Positions 54,338-63,219 of a stretch of 64,000 nt of DNA are shown here, one piece after another (within the stretch, counting starts at the first letter, position 1; each line of letters begins with the position of its first letter). Under the pieces are notes generated by a model that saw nothing but the letters and a program-made list of their open reading frames with translations, had not been told where the DNA came from and did not search any database. Source of the stretch: Streptomyces tauricus (GTDB taxonomy: Bacteria > Actinomycetota > Actinomycetes > Streptomycetales > Streptomycetaceae); the NCBI RefSeq assembly GCF_014650955.1, contig NZ_BMVY01000013.1, positions 1 through 64,000 of the forward strand, written 5' to 3'. Position numbers and translations under genes: made by a program.

Positions 54338-56470
54338 ATGAGTGCGGAGGCCACGAACCCCGCGACGCCCGGCCCCATCACGCCCGCGGTACAGCGCAGG
54401 CGGGGCCGCCCCCGGATCGATCTGCGGCGCCTGGGCCGGGCCGCTCTCCTGGGGCCCGCGGGCCGCGACCGGCTGCCCGACGCGATCGGCCATGTGGTCG
54501 AGGCCCACCGGGCCCACCACCCCGACGCCGACCTCGACCCGCTGCGCCGCGCCTACGTCCTCGCCGAGTCCTCACACCGCGGCCAGATGCGCAAGAGCGG
54601 CGAGCCGTACATCACGCACCCGCTCGCCGTGACGCTGATCCTCGCCGAACTGGGCGCGGAGACCACGACGTTGACCGCCTCCCTGCTCCACGACACCGTC
54701 GAGGACACGGAAGTGACGCTCGATCAGGTGCGCGCCGAGTTCGGCGAGGAGGTCCGCTATCTCGTCGACGGCGTGACGAAGCTGGAAAAGGTCGACTACG
54801 GAGCGGCCGCCGAGCCCGAGACGTTCCGCAAGATGCTGGTCGCCACCGGCAGCGACGTACGCGTGATGTCGATCAAACTCGCCGACCGGCTGCACAACAT
54901 GCGCACCCTCGGAGTCATGCGCCCCGAGAAGCAGGAACGGATCGCCAAGGTCACCAAGGACGTCCTCATCCCGCTCGCCGAACGCCTCGGGGTCCAGGCG
55001 CTCAAGACCGAGCTGGAGGACCTCGTCTTCGAGATCCTGCGCCCCGAGGAGTACGCCCACACCCGCGAGCTCATCGTCCAGAACTCCTCGCGTGCCGACG
55101 ATCCGCTCGCCGAGATCGCGGAAGAGGTGCGCGGAGTCCTGCGCGAGGCAGGTCTGCAGGCCGAAGTCCTCATCAGGCCAAGGCACTTCGTGTCCGTGCA
55201 CCGCGTCTCGCGCAAACGCGGCGAGATGCGCGGCGCCGACTTCGGGCGCCTGCTGGTCCTCGTCAACGAGGACGCCGACTGTTACGGGGTCCTCGGCGAA
55301 CTGCACACCTGTCTCACCCCGGTGGTCTCGGAGTTCAAGGACTTCATCGCCGTCCCCAAGTTCAACCTGTACCAGTCGCTGCACACCGCCGTGGCCCGCC
55401 CCGACGGACAGGTCGCCGAGGTCCTCATCCGCACGCACCAGATGCACAAGGTCGCCGAGGCCGGTGTCATCGCGCTCGGCAACCCCTATGCCGCGCCCGC
55501 GGAGGAGCAGCAGGACGGCGACGGCGCCCGTTCCGCCGACGGCGAGCGCGCCGACCCCACCCGGCCCGGCTGGCTGTCCCGCCTCCTCGACTGGCAGGAG
55601 GCCGCGCCGGACCCCGACACGTTCTGGTCGACGCTGCGCGAGGACCTCGCCCAGGACCGGGAGATCACGGTCTTCCGGCCCGACGGGGGCACCCTCGGAC
55701 TGCCTGCGGGCGCCAGCTGCGTGGACGCCGCCTACGCCCAGTACGGCGAGGACGCGCACGCCTGTATCGGCGTACGGGTCAACGGCCGCCTGGCGAGGCT
55801 GAGCACCGTCCTGAAGGACGGCGACACGGTTCAGCTGCTGATGGGCCAGGACCCGGCCTCGGAGCCCTCCAGGGAGTGGCTGGAGCACGCGCACACGCCC
55901 GTCGCGCGCATCGCCATCACGCGCTGGCTGGCCGCGCACCCGGCGTCGGCCACAGCGTCCGAAGCCCCCGCCGAGACCCGCCGCCCGGCCGCGGACGGGC
56001 CCGCCGCGCGCCCGGCCGCCGCGGACGTCGTGGTCGACCGGCCCGGCGCGACCGTACGTCTCGCGGGCTGCTGCACGCCCGTACCGCCCGACGCGATCAC
56101 CGGATTCTCCGTACGCGGGGGAGTGGTGACCGTGCACCGCGTGGAGTGCGCCGCGGTGGAGCGCATGAAGAACGTGGGGCGCGCGGAGGTCGAGGTGCGC
56201 TGGGGCGACAGCAGCGAGTGCCGGGTCACGCTCTTCGCGGAATCCTTCGGGCGGCCCCACCTCCTGGCCGACCTCACCGAAGCCATCGCCCTGGAGGGTG
56301 TCGCCATCGTCTCGGCGACCGTCGAACCGCCCAGCCAGCAGCGCGTACGCCATACGTACACACTCCAGCTCCCGGACGCCGCACACCTCCCCGCCCTCAT
56401 GCGCGCGATGCGCAACGTCCCAGGCGTCTTCGACGTAAGCCGAGCCCACCACCAATCCCCCACTCCGTAG
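54338..56470 (+). CDS. rshA: RelA/SpoT homologue RshA, (p)ppGpp metabolism
   Basis: This 710-aa protein has an HD hydrolase domain (SSHRGQMRKSGEPYITHP, LLHDTVEDTEVT, IKLADRLHNMRTL), a synthetase domain (FKDFIAVPKFNLYQSLHTAV, EVLIRTHQMHKVAEAG), and TGS (about 445-510). A zinc-finger-like segment (LAGCCTPVPPDAITGF) and ACT (about 630-705) complete it. The order matches the second RelA/SpoT homologue of S. coelicolor, RshA, not RelA. The HD site is intact. The synthetase keeps the D of the YDL motif and E of EVQIRT, but several neighbouring residues are changed. GGAGG lies five bases before ATG 54338. Confidence 0.92.
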   Translation: MSAEATNPATPGPITPAVQRRRGRPRIDLRRLGRAALLGPAGRDRLPDAIGHVVEAHRAHHPDADLDPLRRAYVLAESSHRGQMRKSGEPYITHPLAVTLILAELGAETTTLTASLLHDTVEDTEVTLDQVRAEFGEEVRYLVDGVTKLEKVDYGAAAEPETFRKMLVATGSDVRVMSIKLADRLHNMRTLGVMRPEKQERIAKVTKDVLIPLAERLGVQALKTELEDLVFEILRPEEYAHTRELIVQNSSRADDPLAEIAEEVRGVLREAGLQAEVLIRPRHFVSVHRVSRKRGEMRGADFGRLLVLVNEDADCYGVLGELHTCLTPVVSEFKDFIAVPKFNLYQSLHTAVARPDGQVAEVLIRTHQMHKVAEAGVIALGNPYAAPAEEQQDGDGARSADGERADPTRPGWLSRLLDWQEAAPDPDTFWSTLREDLAQDREITVFRPDGGTLGLPAGASCVDAAYAQYGEDAHACIGVRVNGRLARLSTVLKDGDTVQLLMGQDPASEPSREWLEHAHTPVARIAITRWLAAHPASATASEAPAETRRPAADGPAARPAAADVVVDRPGATVRLAGCCTPVPPDAITGFSVRGGVVTVHRVECAAVERMKNVGRAEVEVRWGDSSECRVTLFAESFGRPHLLADLTEAIALEGVAIVSATVEPPSQQRVRHTYTLQLPDAAHLPALMRAMRNVPGVFDVSRAHHQSPTP

Positions 56471-56511
56471 ACCCCCATCAGGCCCCTGACACCGGCCACC
56501 GACACCCCCTC

Positions 56512-56635
56512 AGGGGCGCGGGGAACGGCGCAGTCTTTTGCTTTTAGGGGCGCGGGGAACGGCGCAATCTTTCGTCTTTAGGGGGCGCGGGGAACGGCGC
56601 AATCCTTCGCCTCAAGGGGCGCGGGGAACGGCGCG
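56512..56635 (+). repeat. fourfold tandem array of a Streptomyces intergenic repeat
   Basis: Four copies of AGGGGCGCGGGGAACGGCGC(A) begin at 56512, 56546, 56580 (one base longer) and 56615. Copies 1-3 are followed by 13-14 base T-rich, variable spacers (GTCTTTTGCTTTT and relatives), giving a 34-35 bp period. It lies in the 269-base gap between rshA and the M1 peptidase. Confidence 0.92.
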
Positions 56636-56739
56636 AAGCCACGACGAACCCGCACCCGACAACCCACGCACGCGCCCATTCGAGTGGCCCCGACGCGAGC
56701 CGTCACCGCACAGCACCCCCACGCTGATAGCCGTGGTCC

Positions 56740-58287
56740 ATGCTGCGCACCCGCACAACCCCCTACACCGCCGGGACGCCGTCCCCCACGGCCCCCCGAC
56801 GGCGACGGCTCCGGACCGCGTTCCTCGCCTCCGCCGCATCCGTCTGCCTCATCGCCGCGAGCGCCCCCGCACCGTCACCGCTCGGTATCGGCGACCGACT
56901 CTTCCCTCACCTGGGCAACCCCGGGTACGACGTCACGGCGTACGACCTGGCCTTCACCTATTCCGGCAACAACACCAAGCCGCTGCCGGCCGTCACGGTC
57001 ATCGAGGCCCGCACGACGGCCTGGCTGGAACAGTTCAACCTTGACTACTCGCACGGAACAGTGCGATCCGTCGAGGTCGACGGCGAGCCCGCGGAGTTTC
57101 GCAGCGCTGGCGAGGACCTGGTCGTCACGCCCGCCGAATCCCTGCCGCCCGGCATCCCGATGCGTGTCACCGTGCACCACGACAGCAATCCGGTCTCCAC
57201 GGAGGACCAGCAGAGCGGCTGGGTGCGGACCCAGGACGGGCTCGCGATGGCCAACCAGGCCGACGCCGGACACCGTGTCTTCCCCGGCAACGACCACCCC
57301 TCGGACAAGGCGATGTTCACCATCCGGGTCACCGTCCCCGACGGTTACACGGCCGTCGCCAACGGCCTCCCCGTAGGAGAGACCCGCCGTGCCGCGGGCA
57401 GCACCTGGACGTACCGCACCGAACACCCCATGGCCACCGAACTGGCCCAGGTGTCCATCGGCCGCTCCTCCGTAGTGCGCAGAAACGGCCCCGGCGGTCT
57501 CCCCGTACGCGACGTGGTGCCCACCAAGGACCGCGAGCTCCTGGAGCCGTGGCTCAGGAAGACCCCCGACCAGATCGCCTGGATGCAGGAGAAGGTCGGC
57601 GACTACCCCTTCGAGACGTACGGGCTGCTCATCGCCGAGGCCCGCACCGGATTCGAACTGGAGACACAGACGCTCTCCCTCTTCGAGAGGGACCTTTTCG
57701 CCCGGTCCGAGTACCCGAAGTGGTACGTCGAGTCGATTATGGTGCACGAGCTGGCCCACCAGTGGTTCGGCGACAGCGTCTCCCCGCGCACCTGGTCCGA
57801 CCTGTGGCTCAACGAAGGACACGCCACCTGGTACGAGGCCCTTTATGCCGAGGAGCAGGCCGACAGGCCCATGGAGGCCCGGATGAAGGCCGCCTACCGG
57901 TCGTCCGACACCTGGCGCAGGGCCGGCGGACCGCCCGCCGCCCCGAAGGCTGCCGAGCCCGGCGAGAAGCTCAGCATCTTCCGCCCGAACGTCTACGACG
58001 GCAGCGCCCTCGTCCTGTACGCGCTGCGCGAGGAGATCGGCCGCCCCGCCTTCGAGCAGCTGCAGCGCGCCTGGGTGAGCACCCACCACGACGGGGTCGC
58101 CGACACCGCGGACTTCGAGCGCCTGGCCACGGAGATCGCCGACCGCGATCTGAGCGGCTTCTTCAAGGCGTGGCTCTACGCGGAGAAGACCCCGCCCATG
58201 CCCGGGCACCCCGACTGGAAGAGCACGGCACCCGCCGAGAAGACCGGGAAAGCGCGCCGGATGATCCCCGCGGAGCGCGCCCGGTAA
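56740..58287 (+). CDS. secreted M1-family metallopeptidase without the GAMEN motif
   Basis: This 515-aa protein has a twin-Arg-like basic N-region and hydrophobic stretch (about 20-45; RRRRLRTAFLASAASVCLIA), so it is probably exported. The zinc site HELAHQWFGD with downstream NEGHATW is complete. The substrate-anchoring GAMEN of M1 aminopeptidases is replaced by GFELETQT, a variant also known in this actinobacterial group. The C-terminal helical domain of full-length aminopeptidase N is short. The substrate is unknown. Confidence 0.88.
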   Translation: MLRTRTTPYTAGTPSPTAPRRRRLRTAFLASAASVCLIAASAPAPSPLGIGDRLFPHLGNPGYDVTAYDLAFTYSGNNTKPLPAVTVIEARTTAWLEQFNLDYSHGTVRSVEVDGEPAEFRSAGEDLVVTPAESLPPGIPMRVTVHHDSNPVSTEDQQSGWVRTQDGLAMANQADAGHRVFPGNDHPSDKAMFTIRVTVPDGYTAVANGLPVGETRRAAGSTWTYRTEHPMATELAQVSIGRSSVVRRNGPGGLPVRDVVPTKDRELLEPWLRKTPDQIAWMQEKVGDYPFETYGLLIAEARTGFELETQTLSLFERDLFARSEYPKWYVESIMVHELAHQWFGDSVSPRTWSDLWLNEGHATWYEALYAEEQADRPMEARMKAAYRSSDTWRRAGGPPAAPKAAEPGEKLSIFRPNVYDGSALVLYALREEIGRPAFEQLQRAWVSTHHDGVADTADFERLATEIADRDLSGFFKAWLYAEKTPPMPGHPDWKSTAPAEKTGKARRMIPAERAR

Positions 58288-58491
58288 TTCCCGGAAGGCG
58301 TGCCCTCGCAACCCCCGGGAATTGGAGTGACGAGACGGGGCGTGCCGTGCGAACATCTTCACGTCGACGACGCTTCAGGTCGACGGCACGGCCTTGTGGC
58401 CCGGCGGGAATCTCCCGGCGGCCCCGGACGTTGTGCTCAGTGACGGGCGAGTGGTCCGTCACCTCGGCATCCGCATCGACGTAAGGATCCA

Positions 58492-59985
58492 ATGACCTCC
58501 TCTTCTTCCCCTTCCCAGGACACCCAGAGCGTTGCGCAGAACCACCCCGACGGTCTTCGGGCCGATGCCCTGATGGAAGAGGACGTCGCCTGGAGCCACG
58601 AGATCGACGGAGAGCGGGACGGCGACCAGTTCGACCGCTCCGAGCGTGCGGCCCTGCGCCGCGTCGCGGGCCTCTCCACCGAGCTCGAGGACGTCACCGA
58701 GGTCGAGTACCGACAGCTCCGTCTGGAGCGCGTCGTACTCGTCGGTGTGTGGACCTCGGGGACCGCGACCGACGCGGACAACTCACTGGCCGAGCTGGCC
58801 GCCCTCGCGGAGACCGCGGGAGCGCTCGTGCTCGACGGTGTCATCCAGCGCCGGGACAAGCCGGACGCGGCCACGTACATCGGTTCCGGCAAGGCCAACG
58901 AGCTGCGGGACATCGTGCTCGAAACCGGCGCGGACACCGTCATCTGCGACGGTGAACTGTCGCCGGGCCAGCTCATCCACCTGGAAGACGTCGTCAAGGT
59001 CAAGGTCATCGACCGGACGGCCCTGATCCTCGACATCTTCGCCCAGCACGCCAAGTCCCGAGAGGGCAAGGCGCAGGTCGCTCTCGCGCAGATGCAGTAC
59101 ATGCTGCCGAGGCTCCGCGGCTGGGGTCAGTCGCTGTCCCGTCAGATGGGCGGCGGCTCGGGCGGCGGCCTCGCCACCCGTGGTCCCGGTGAGACCAAGA
59201 TCGAGACGGACCGGCGCCGTATCCGCGAGAAGATGGCGAAGATGCGCCGGGAGATCGCGGACATGAAGACCGGGCGCGACATCAAGCGCCAGGAGCGCCG
59301 CCGGAACAAGGTGCCCTCGGTCGCGATCGCCGGTTACACCAACGCCGGCAAGTCCTCGCTGCTCAACCGCCTCACGGGTGCGGGCGTACTCGTCGAGAAC
59401 TCACTGTTCGCGACCCTCGACCCGACCGTGCGCCGGGCCGAGACCCCGAGCGGGCGGCTGTACACGCTGGCGGACACCGTCGGCTTCGTACGGCATCTGC
59501 CGCACCACCTCGTCGAGGCGTTCCGCTCCACGATGGAGGAGGTCGGCGACTCCGACCTGATCCTGCACGTGGTGGACGGTTCGCACCCGGCTCCGGAGGA
59601 GCAGCTGGCCGCCGTGCGCGAGGTCGTCCGTGACGTGGGCGCCACCAAGGTGCCCGAGATCGTAGTGATCAACAAGGCGGACGCGGCCGACCCGCTGGTG
59701 CTCCAGCGGCTCATGCGGAACGAGAAGCGCTCCATCGCGGTCTCGGCCCGTACCGGCCAGGGCATCGCGGAGCTGCTCGCGCTGATCGACGTCGAACTGC
59801 CGCACCCCTCGGTCGAGCTGGAGGCCCTCGTGCCGTACACGCTCGGCAGGCTGGTGGCGCGTGCCCACGCCGACGGCGAGGTCCTCTCCGAGGAGCACAC
59901 CCCGGAGGGCACTCTGCTGAAGGTGCGGGTGCACGAGGAACTGGCGGCGGAGCTCGCTCCGTACGTTCCGGCTCCGGCGGCCTGA
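58492..59985 (+). CDS. hflX: ribosome-associated GTPase HflX
   Basis: This 497-aa GTPase rescues stalled or stress-hibernating ribosomes. The N-terminal HflX domain (about 65-230) includes YIGSGKANELRD and RTALILDIFAQHAKSREGK. A helical linker (about 235-280) precedes the G domain: G1 GYTNAGKS, G2 TLDPTVR, G3 DTVGF, G4 NKAD, with a C-terminal tail after about 430. AAGGA lies just upstream of ATG 58492. The 204-base gap before it holds a 9-bp inverted repeat (58286-58294/58315-58323) after the peptidase. Confidence 0.95.
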   Translation: MTSSSSPSQDTQSVAQNHPDGLRADALMEEDVAWSHEIDGERDGDQFDRSERAALRRVAGLSTELEDVTEVEYRQLRLERVVLVGVWTSGTATDADNSLAELAALAETAGALVLDGVIQRRDKPDAATYIGSGKANELRDIVLETGADTVICDGELSPGQLIHLEDVVKVKVIDRTALILDIFAQHAKSREGKAQVALAQMQYMLPRLRGWGQSLSRQMGGGSGGGLATRGPGETKIETDRRRIREKMAKMRREIADMKTGRDIKRQERRRNKVPSVAIAGYTNAGKSSLLNRLTGAGVLVENSLFATLDPTVRRAETPSGRLYTLADTVGFVRHLPHHLVEAFRSTMEEVGDSDLILHVVDGSHPAPEEQLAAVREVVRDVGATKVPEIVVINKADAADPLVLQRLMRNEKRSIAVSARTGQGIAELLALIDVELPHPSVELEALVPYTLGRLVARAHADGEVLSEEHTPEGTLLKVRVHEELAAELAPYVPAPAA

Positions 59986-60072
59986 TCCGCGTAACCGCAT
60001 CCCGCATACGTAACCGCATCCGACGTACGTACCGAACCGCACGTCGTACGTGACCGCGACACGTAACCGCGA

Positions 60073-60118
60073 CGAAGGCCCGCCCTCCCCGGAGTGATAC
60101 ACGGGGGGCGGGCCTTCG
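60073..60118. terminator. bidirectional terminator, hflX versus protease
   Basis: CGAAGGCCCGCCC (60073-60085) pairs with 60106-60118. Upstream, CGTAACCGCATCC-type motifs recur at 59992-60070. The hairpin separates convergent genes. Confidence 0.85.
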
Positions 60119-60164
60119 GTGTGCGCACCGCGTGTGGGCGTGGGCGCGCGGGCGTGTTCGGCAA

Positions 60165-61364
60165 CTACTTGGCGCCGTACTCCTCGCTCATGTTGTCGTA
60201 GATCGCCTTTGCGCCCTTGCCCAGCTGCGGGCCGGCCAGCCAGGTGCTGTCGGACGGGCCGATCGACGTGTTCGAGACGAGCACGGTCTTGCCGTCGACC
60301 ACACGGAACCAGCCGCCGCCCGACGAACCACCGGTCATCGTGCACCCGATGCGGTACATGGTCGGCAGCGCGGGGCCGAGCGAGAGCCGGCCCGGACGGT
60401 CGGCGCACTTGTGCATGATCAGACCGTCGAAGGGCGCCGCCGCCGGGTAGCCCCAGGCGCCCATCGTGCCCGCGTTCGCGGCGACGGGGGTGGAGAAGTC
60501 CACGTCCAGCGCGTTGCCGACCGTCTCCTCCAGGGACTTGTCGCCCGCTTCAGGCTTGACGTGCAGCACCGCGTAGTCGTACGGGGCACCCGCGCCGCCC
60601 GACTCCGCGCCGCCCGCGATCCACTCGTCGGAGGTCGAGGCCCAGTCCGCCCAGAACTGGCCGTACGGGGCGATCTCCTCCTGCGTGGCGTTGCCCAGCT
60701 CGGCCTCGGACTTGCCGAGGTCGTTGTAGGCGGGCACGAAGGCGATGTTGCGGTACCAGCCACCGCCACCGCCGGCGTGCACACAGTGGCCCGCGGTCCA
60801 CACCAGGTTGGACTTACCAGGGTGGCGCGGATCCGTGACGACCGTCCCGGAACAGACCATCGAACCCTCGGGGGAGTCGAAGAAGACCTTCCCGACCGGC
60901 GCGGCGTTCTCGTGGTACGGGGTCTTCTCGCGCGTCGCCCTGACCGGGGCGGGCGCCGGGTCGCTGACACCCTGCTCGGCCGCCGCGTCCTTCGTGGAGA
61001 CCGTCTTCTCCGGGTCCTCGGCGGACGTCATCCGCTCGGGCTTCCAGAGGCCTTCGATCACCGGGTTGACGAAGTCCTGGGCCTCACTGAGCCACTTGTC
61101 CTTGTCCCAGTTCTTCCACTCGCCGTCCTTCCAGTCGTCGACATCGATGCCGTGCTCCTTGAGCCTGTCGGCGATGTCGGCCGGAATTTCGATCTTGTCG
61201 GAACCGGAGGTCGCGGAACCCGTGGCGGCCGGCTTGTCGGCGGCCTTGTCGTCCCCCGAGTCGCAGGCGGTACCGGTGAGGGCCAGGGCCGCGGCGAGTC
61301 CGGCGGCGGCGAGGAAGCGGCCCCGCCCGCGACTTTCCGCGAAGGACGGACGTGTGGAACGCAT
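60165..61364 (-). CDS. trypsin-like serine protease, lipoprotein (paralogue 1)
   Basis: This 399-aa protein has a basic N-region, hydrophobic core and lipobox LTGTAC-D (Cys about 34), so it should be surface-anchored. The N-terminal module (about 58-110) carries DRLKEHGIDVDDWKDGEWKN and NPVIEGLW motifs of unknown function. The chymotrypsin-fold domain (about 150-395) has His in WTAGHCVH, Asp in YDYAVLHV and Ser in TGGSSGGGW. It is closely related to the next minus-strand gene, probably a tandem duplication. Confidence 0.9.
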   Translation of the reverse strand: MRSTRPSFAESRGRGRFLAAAGLAAALALTGTACDSGDDKAADKPAATGSATSGSDKIEIPADIADRLKEHGIDVDDWKDGEWKNWDKDKWLSEAQDFVNPVIEGLWKPERMTSAEDPEKTVSTKDAAAEQGVSDPAPAPVRATREKTPYHENAAPVGKVFFDSPEGSMVCSGTVVTDPRHPGKSNLVWTAGHCVHAGGGGGWYRNIAFVPAYNDLGKSEAELGNATQEEIAPYGQFWADWASTSDEWIAGGAESGGAGAPYDYAVLHVKPEAGDKSLEETVGNALDVDFSTPVAANAGTMGAWGYPAAAPFDGLIMHKCADRPGRLSLGPALPTMYRIGCTMTGGSSGGGWFRVVDGKTVLVSNTSIGPSDSTWLAGPQLGKGAKAIYDNMSEEYGAK

Positions 61365-61398
61365 GGTGTTTGTTACCCCCGATAGAACGTGTATCTCT

Positions 61399-61503
61399 CA
61401 CCTGCGGGCCGGGCACCTGCGGGTCGGACACCTACAGGTCAGCCATCTGTGGATCAGCCATCTCCGGAGCAGGCACCTGCGGATGAGGTACCTGCGGATC
61501 AGG
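61399..61503 (+). repeat. seven 15-bp tandem repeats
   Basis: The units (type CACCTGCGGRTCRG-) start every 15 bases from 61399 to 61489 without indels, with 2-5 changes each. It lies in the 279-base gap between the two proteases. The plus-strand reading HLR-x-x repeats like a pentapeptide protein, but no start codon with a ribosome site supports it, so I treat it as non-coding. Confidence 0.85.
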
Positions 61504-61643
61504 CGCGGAGGACGTCGGCGCGGTCCTCCGTGGAGCCCGCGCCGCCGTCACACCTCACTGTGCCCGGGGAATCGAGGACGAACAGCGGCCGGGCGGTGAA
61601 AGTTTCCGTGAGGCCCACCCTGCCGCCGTCCGTCCCCGAGCCG

Positions 61644-62873
61644 CTACTGCTGTGCCGCGTACTTCTTGCTCACCGCGTCGTAGATCCCCTTGGCCTCCGT
61701 GCCCAGATGCGGACCCGCCAGCCAGCCCGCCGTCACCGGGCCGATCGAGGTGTTGGAGACCAGCGCGGGCTCGCCGTCCGAACCCGTCGCGACCCAGCCA
61801 CCGCCCGAGGAACCACCGGTCATGGTGCAGCCGATGCGGTACATCGTGGGGTTGGACTTCACGAGCGAGAGCCTGCCCGGCTGGTCCGTGCACTGGTACA
61901 TGGTCTCCCCGTCGAACGGCTTCGCCGCCGGGTAACCGGTCGCGGTGATGTCCCCGACCTCGGACACGGCCGGAGCGTTGAAGTCGACCGGGAGCGCCGA
62001 ACCGACGGTCTCCTCCAGGGACTTGCCGTCGCCGCCCTTCTCCGGGGTCACATGGATGACGGCGAAGTCGTACGAGGCACCGTCGCCGCCCGTCGGGCCG
62101 CCCTGCTCGATCCACTGGTCCGAGGTCTGCGCCCAGTTGCCCCACCAGACGCCGTACGGAGCGACCTGCTCCTTGGTGGCGTTCGCGCTCTCGCCCGCCG
62201 ACAGGGCGCTGTCGTTGTACGAGGGCACGAAGGCGATGTTGCGGTACCAGCCGCCCTTCGCGCCCGCGTGCACGCAGTGGCCCGCGGTCCACACGAGGTT
62301 GGACTTGCCCGGGTGGGCCGGGTCCTCGACCACGGTCGCCGAGCAGACCATCGTGCCCTCGGGGGAGTCGAAGAACACCTTGCCCGCCTCGGGCACGTTC
62401 TCGTGGTAACCCGCCGGAACGGCCTTCGCCTCCACGGGCGCCGGCTCGGGGTCGGTCACGCCCTGGTCACCCGAGAGGTCGTTCTCGTCGACGCCCTTGC
62501 CCTGGTCCGGGTCCTGGGCCTCGCGCATACGGTCCGGGTCCCACAGGTCCGCGATGATCGGGTTGATGTAGTCCCCGGCCTCGCGCAGCCAGTCGTCCCT
62601 GTCCCAGTTCTTCCAGGCACCGCCCTTCCACTTGTCGATGTCGATGCCGTGTTCTTTGAGCCGGTCCCTGATGTTGTCCGGGACCTGGATCTTGCCGTCG
62701 CCGGCCGCGGCGGCGGACGTCTCGGCAGACGCGTCGGCTTCCGTCCCGGCGCCGCAGGCGGTGGTGGTGAGAGCCAGCGCGGTGGCCATGCCTACCGCGG
62801 CCAGCACGGGGGAGATTCTGCGGCGCGGGCTCCTCCCTCGGCGGGCGGCGAAGAGCGGGCGTATCGGTCGCAT
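61644..62873 (-). CDS. trypsin-like serine protease, lipoprotein (paralogue 2)
   Basis: This 409-aa protein has a signal peptide with lipobox TTTAC-G (Cys about 40). The N-terminal module (DRLKEHGIDIDKWKGGAWKN, NPIIADLW) and protease domain with HWTAGHC-type His (WTAGHCVH), Asp in YDFAVIHV and Ser in TGGSSGGGW mirror the downstream paralogue. I use ATG 62873 because GGGGGAG lies eight bases upstream. A GTG at 62921 is in frame but lacks support. The two genes lie in the same direction, 279 bases apart. Confidence 0.9.
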   Translation of the reverse strand: MRPIRPLFAARRGRSPRRRISPVLAAVGMATALALTTTACGAGTEADASAETSAAAAGDGKIQVPDNIRDRLKEHGIDIDKWKGGAWKNWDRDDWLREAGDYINPIIADLWDPDRMREAQDPDQGKGVDENDLSGDQGVTDPEPAPVEAKAVPAGYHENVPEAGKVFFDSPEGTMVCSATVVEDPAHPGKSNLVWTAGHCVHAGAKGGWYRNIAFVPSYNDSALSAGESANATKEQVAPYGVWWGNWAQTSDQWIEQGGPTGGDGASYDFAVIHVTPEKGGDGKSLEETVGSALPVDFNAPAVSEVGDITATGYPAAKPFDGETMYQCTDQPGRLSLVKSNPTMYRIGCTMTGGSSGGGWVATGSDGEPALVSNTSIGPVTAGWLAGPHLGTEAKGIYDAVSKKYAAQQ

Positions 62874-63219
62874 GGTGTGAACTCCCCCTGGAGGTGAACG
62901 AACAACTCTGTGCTGCCACACGGGACTTCCTACGGATCCGGGGACCCGTGCGTACCCGACGTGGACCGTGGGTGCTGATCAGCGAGATCGCCGAACGGCA
63001 CCACAGACTATGCCGTTGCTGTGGGGGACTTCCGACGGACCCGCAACGGTTCCGTCACGGCAAGGATCTCAAGTCCGCCGTTGCCCCGCGCGGTCCTCGT
63101 CGTTGGTACGTACGGGGGACGTTCCGGCTGCGTTCATCCCCCTTCAGCCGCCCATCGGGCGGACCGGCAACTCGCCTCTGGACAGCGTGGACAGCGTGGA
63201 CAGCGGGAGGACGACAGAC
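62874..63219. promoter_or_regulatory. divergent control region protease / aminotransferase
   Basis: This 346-base gap contains three 9-bp GACAGCGTG/GACAGCGGG copies (63181-63207) just before the aminotransferase ribosome site GGGAGG (63205-63210). I see no iron box of the DmdR type, which would be expected for an iron-controlled siderophore gene, and no gene or stable hairpin. Confidence 0.5.

Noticed and set aside
56512..56635. possible CRISPR array
   Set aside because: The repeats are regularly spaced, but spacers are only 13-14 bases, related to each other, and no cas gene is present.
61399..61503. pentapeptide-repeat protein on the plus strand
   Set aside because: The HLR-x-x reading has no start codon with ribosome site, and extended frames overlap the protease antisense.
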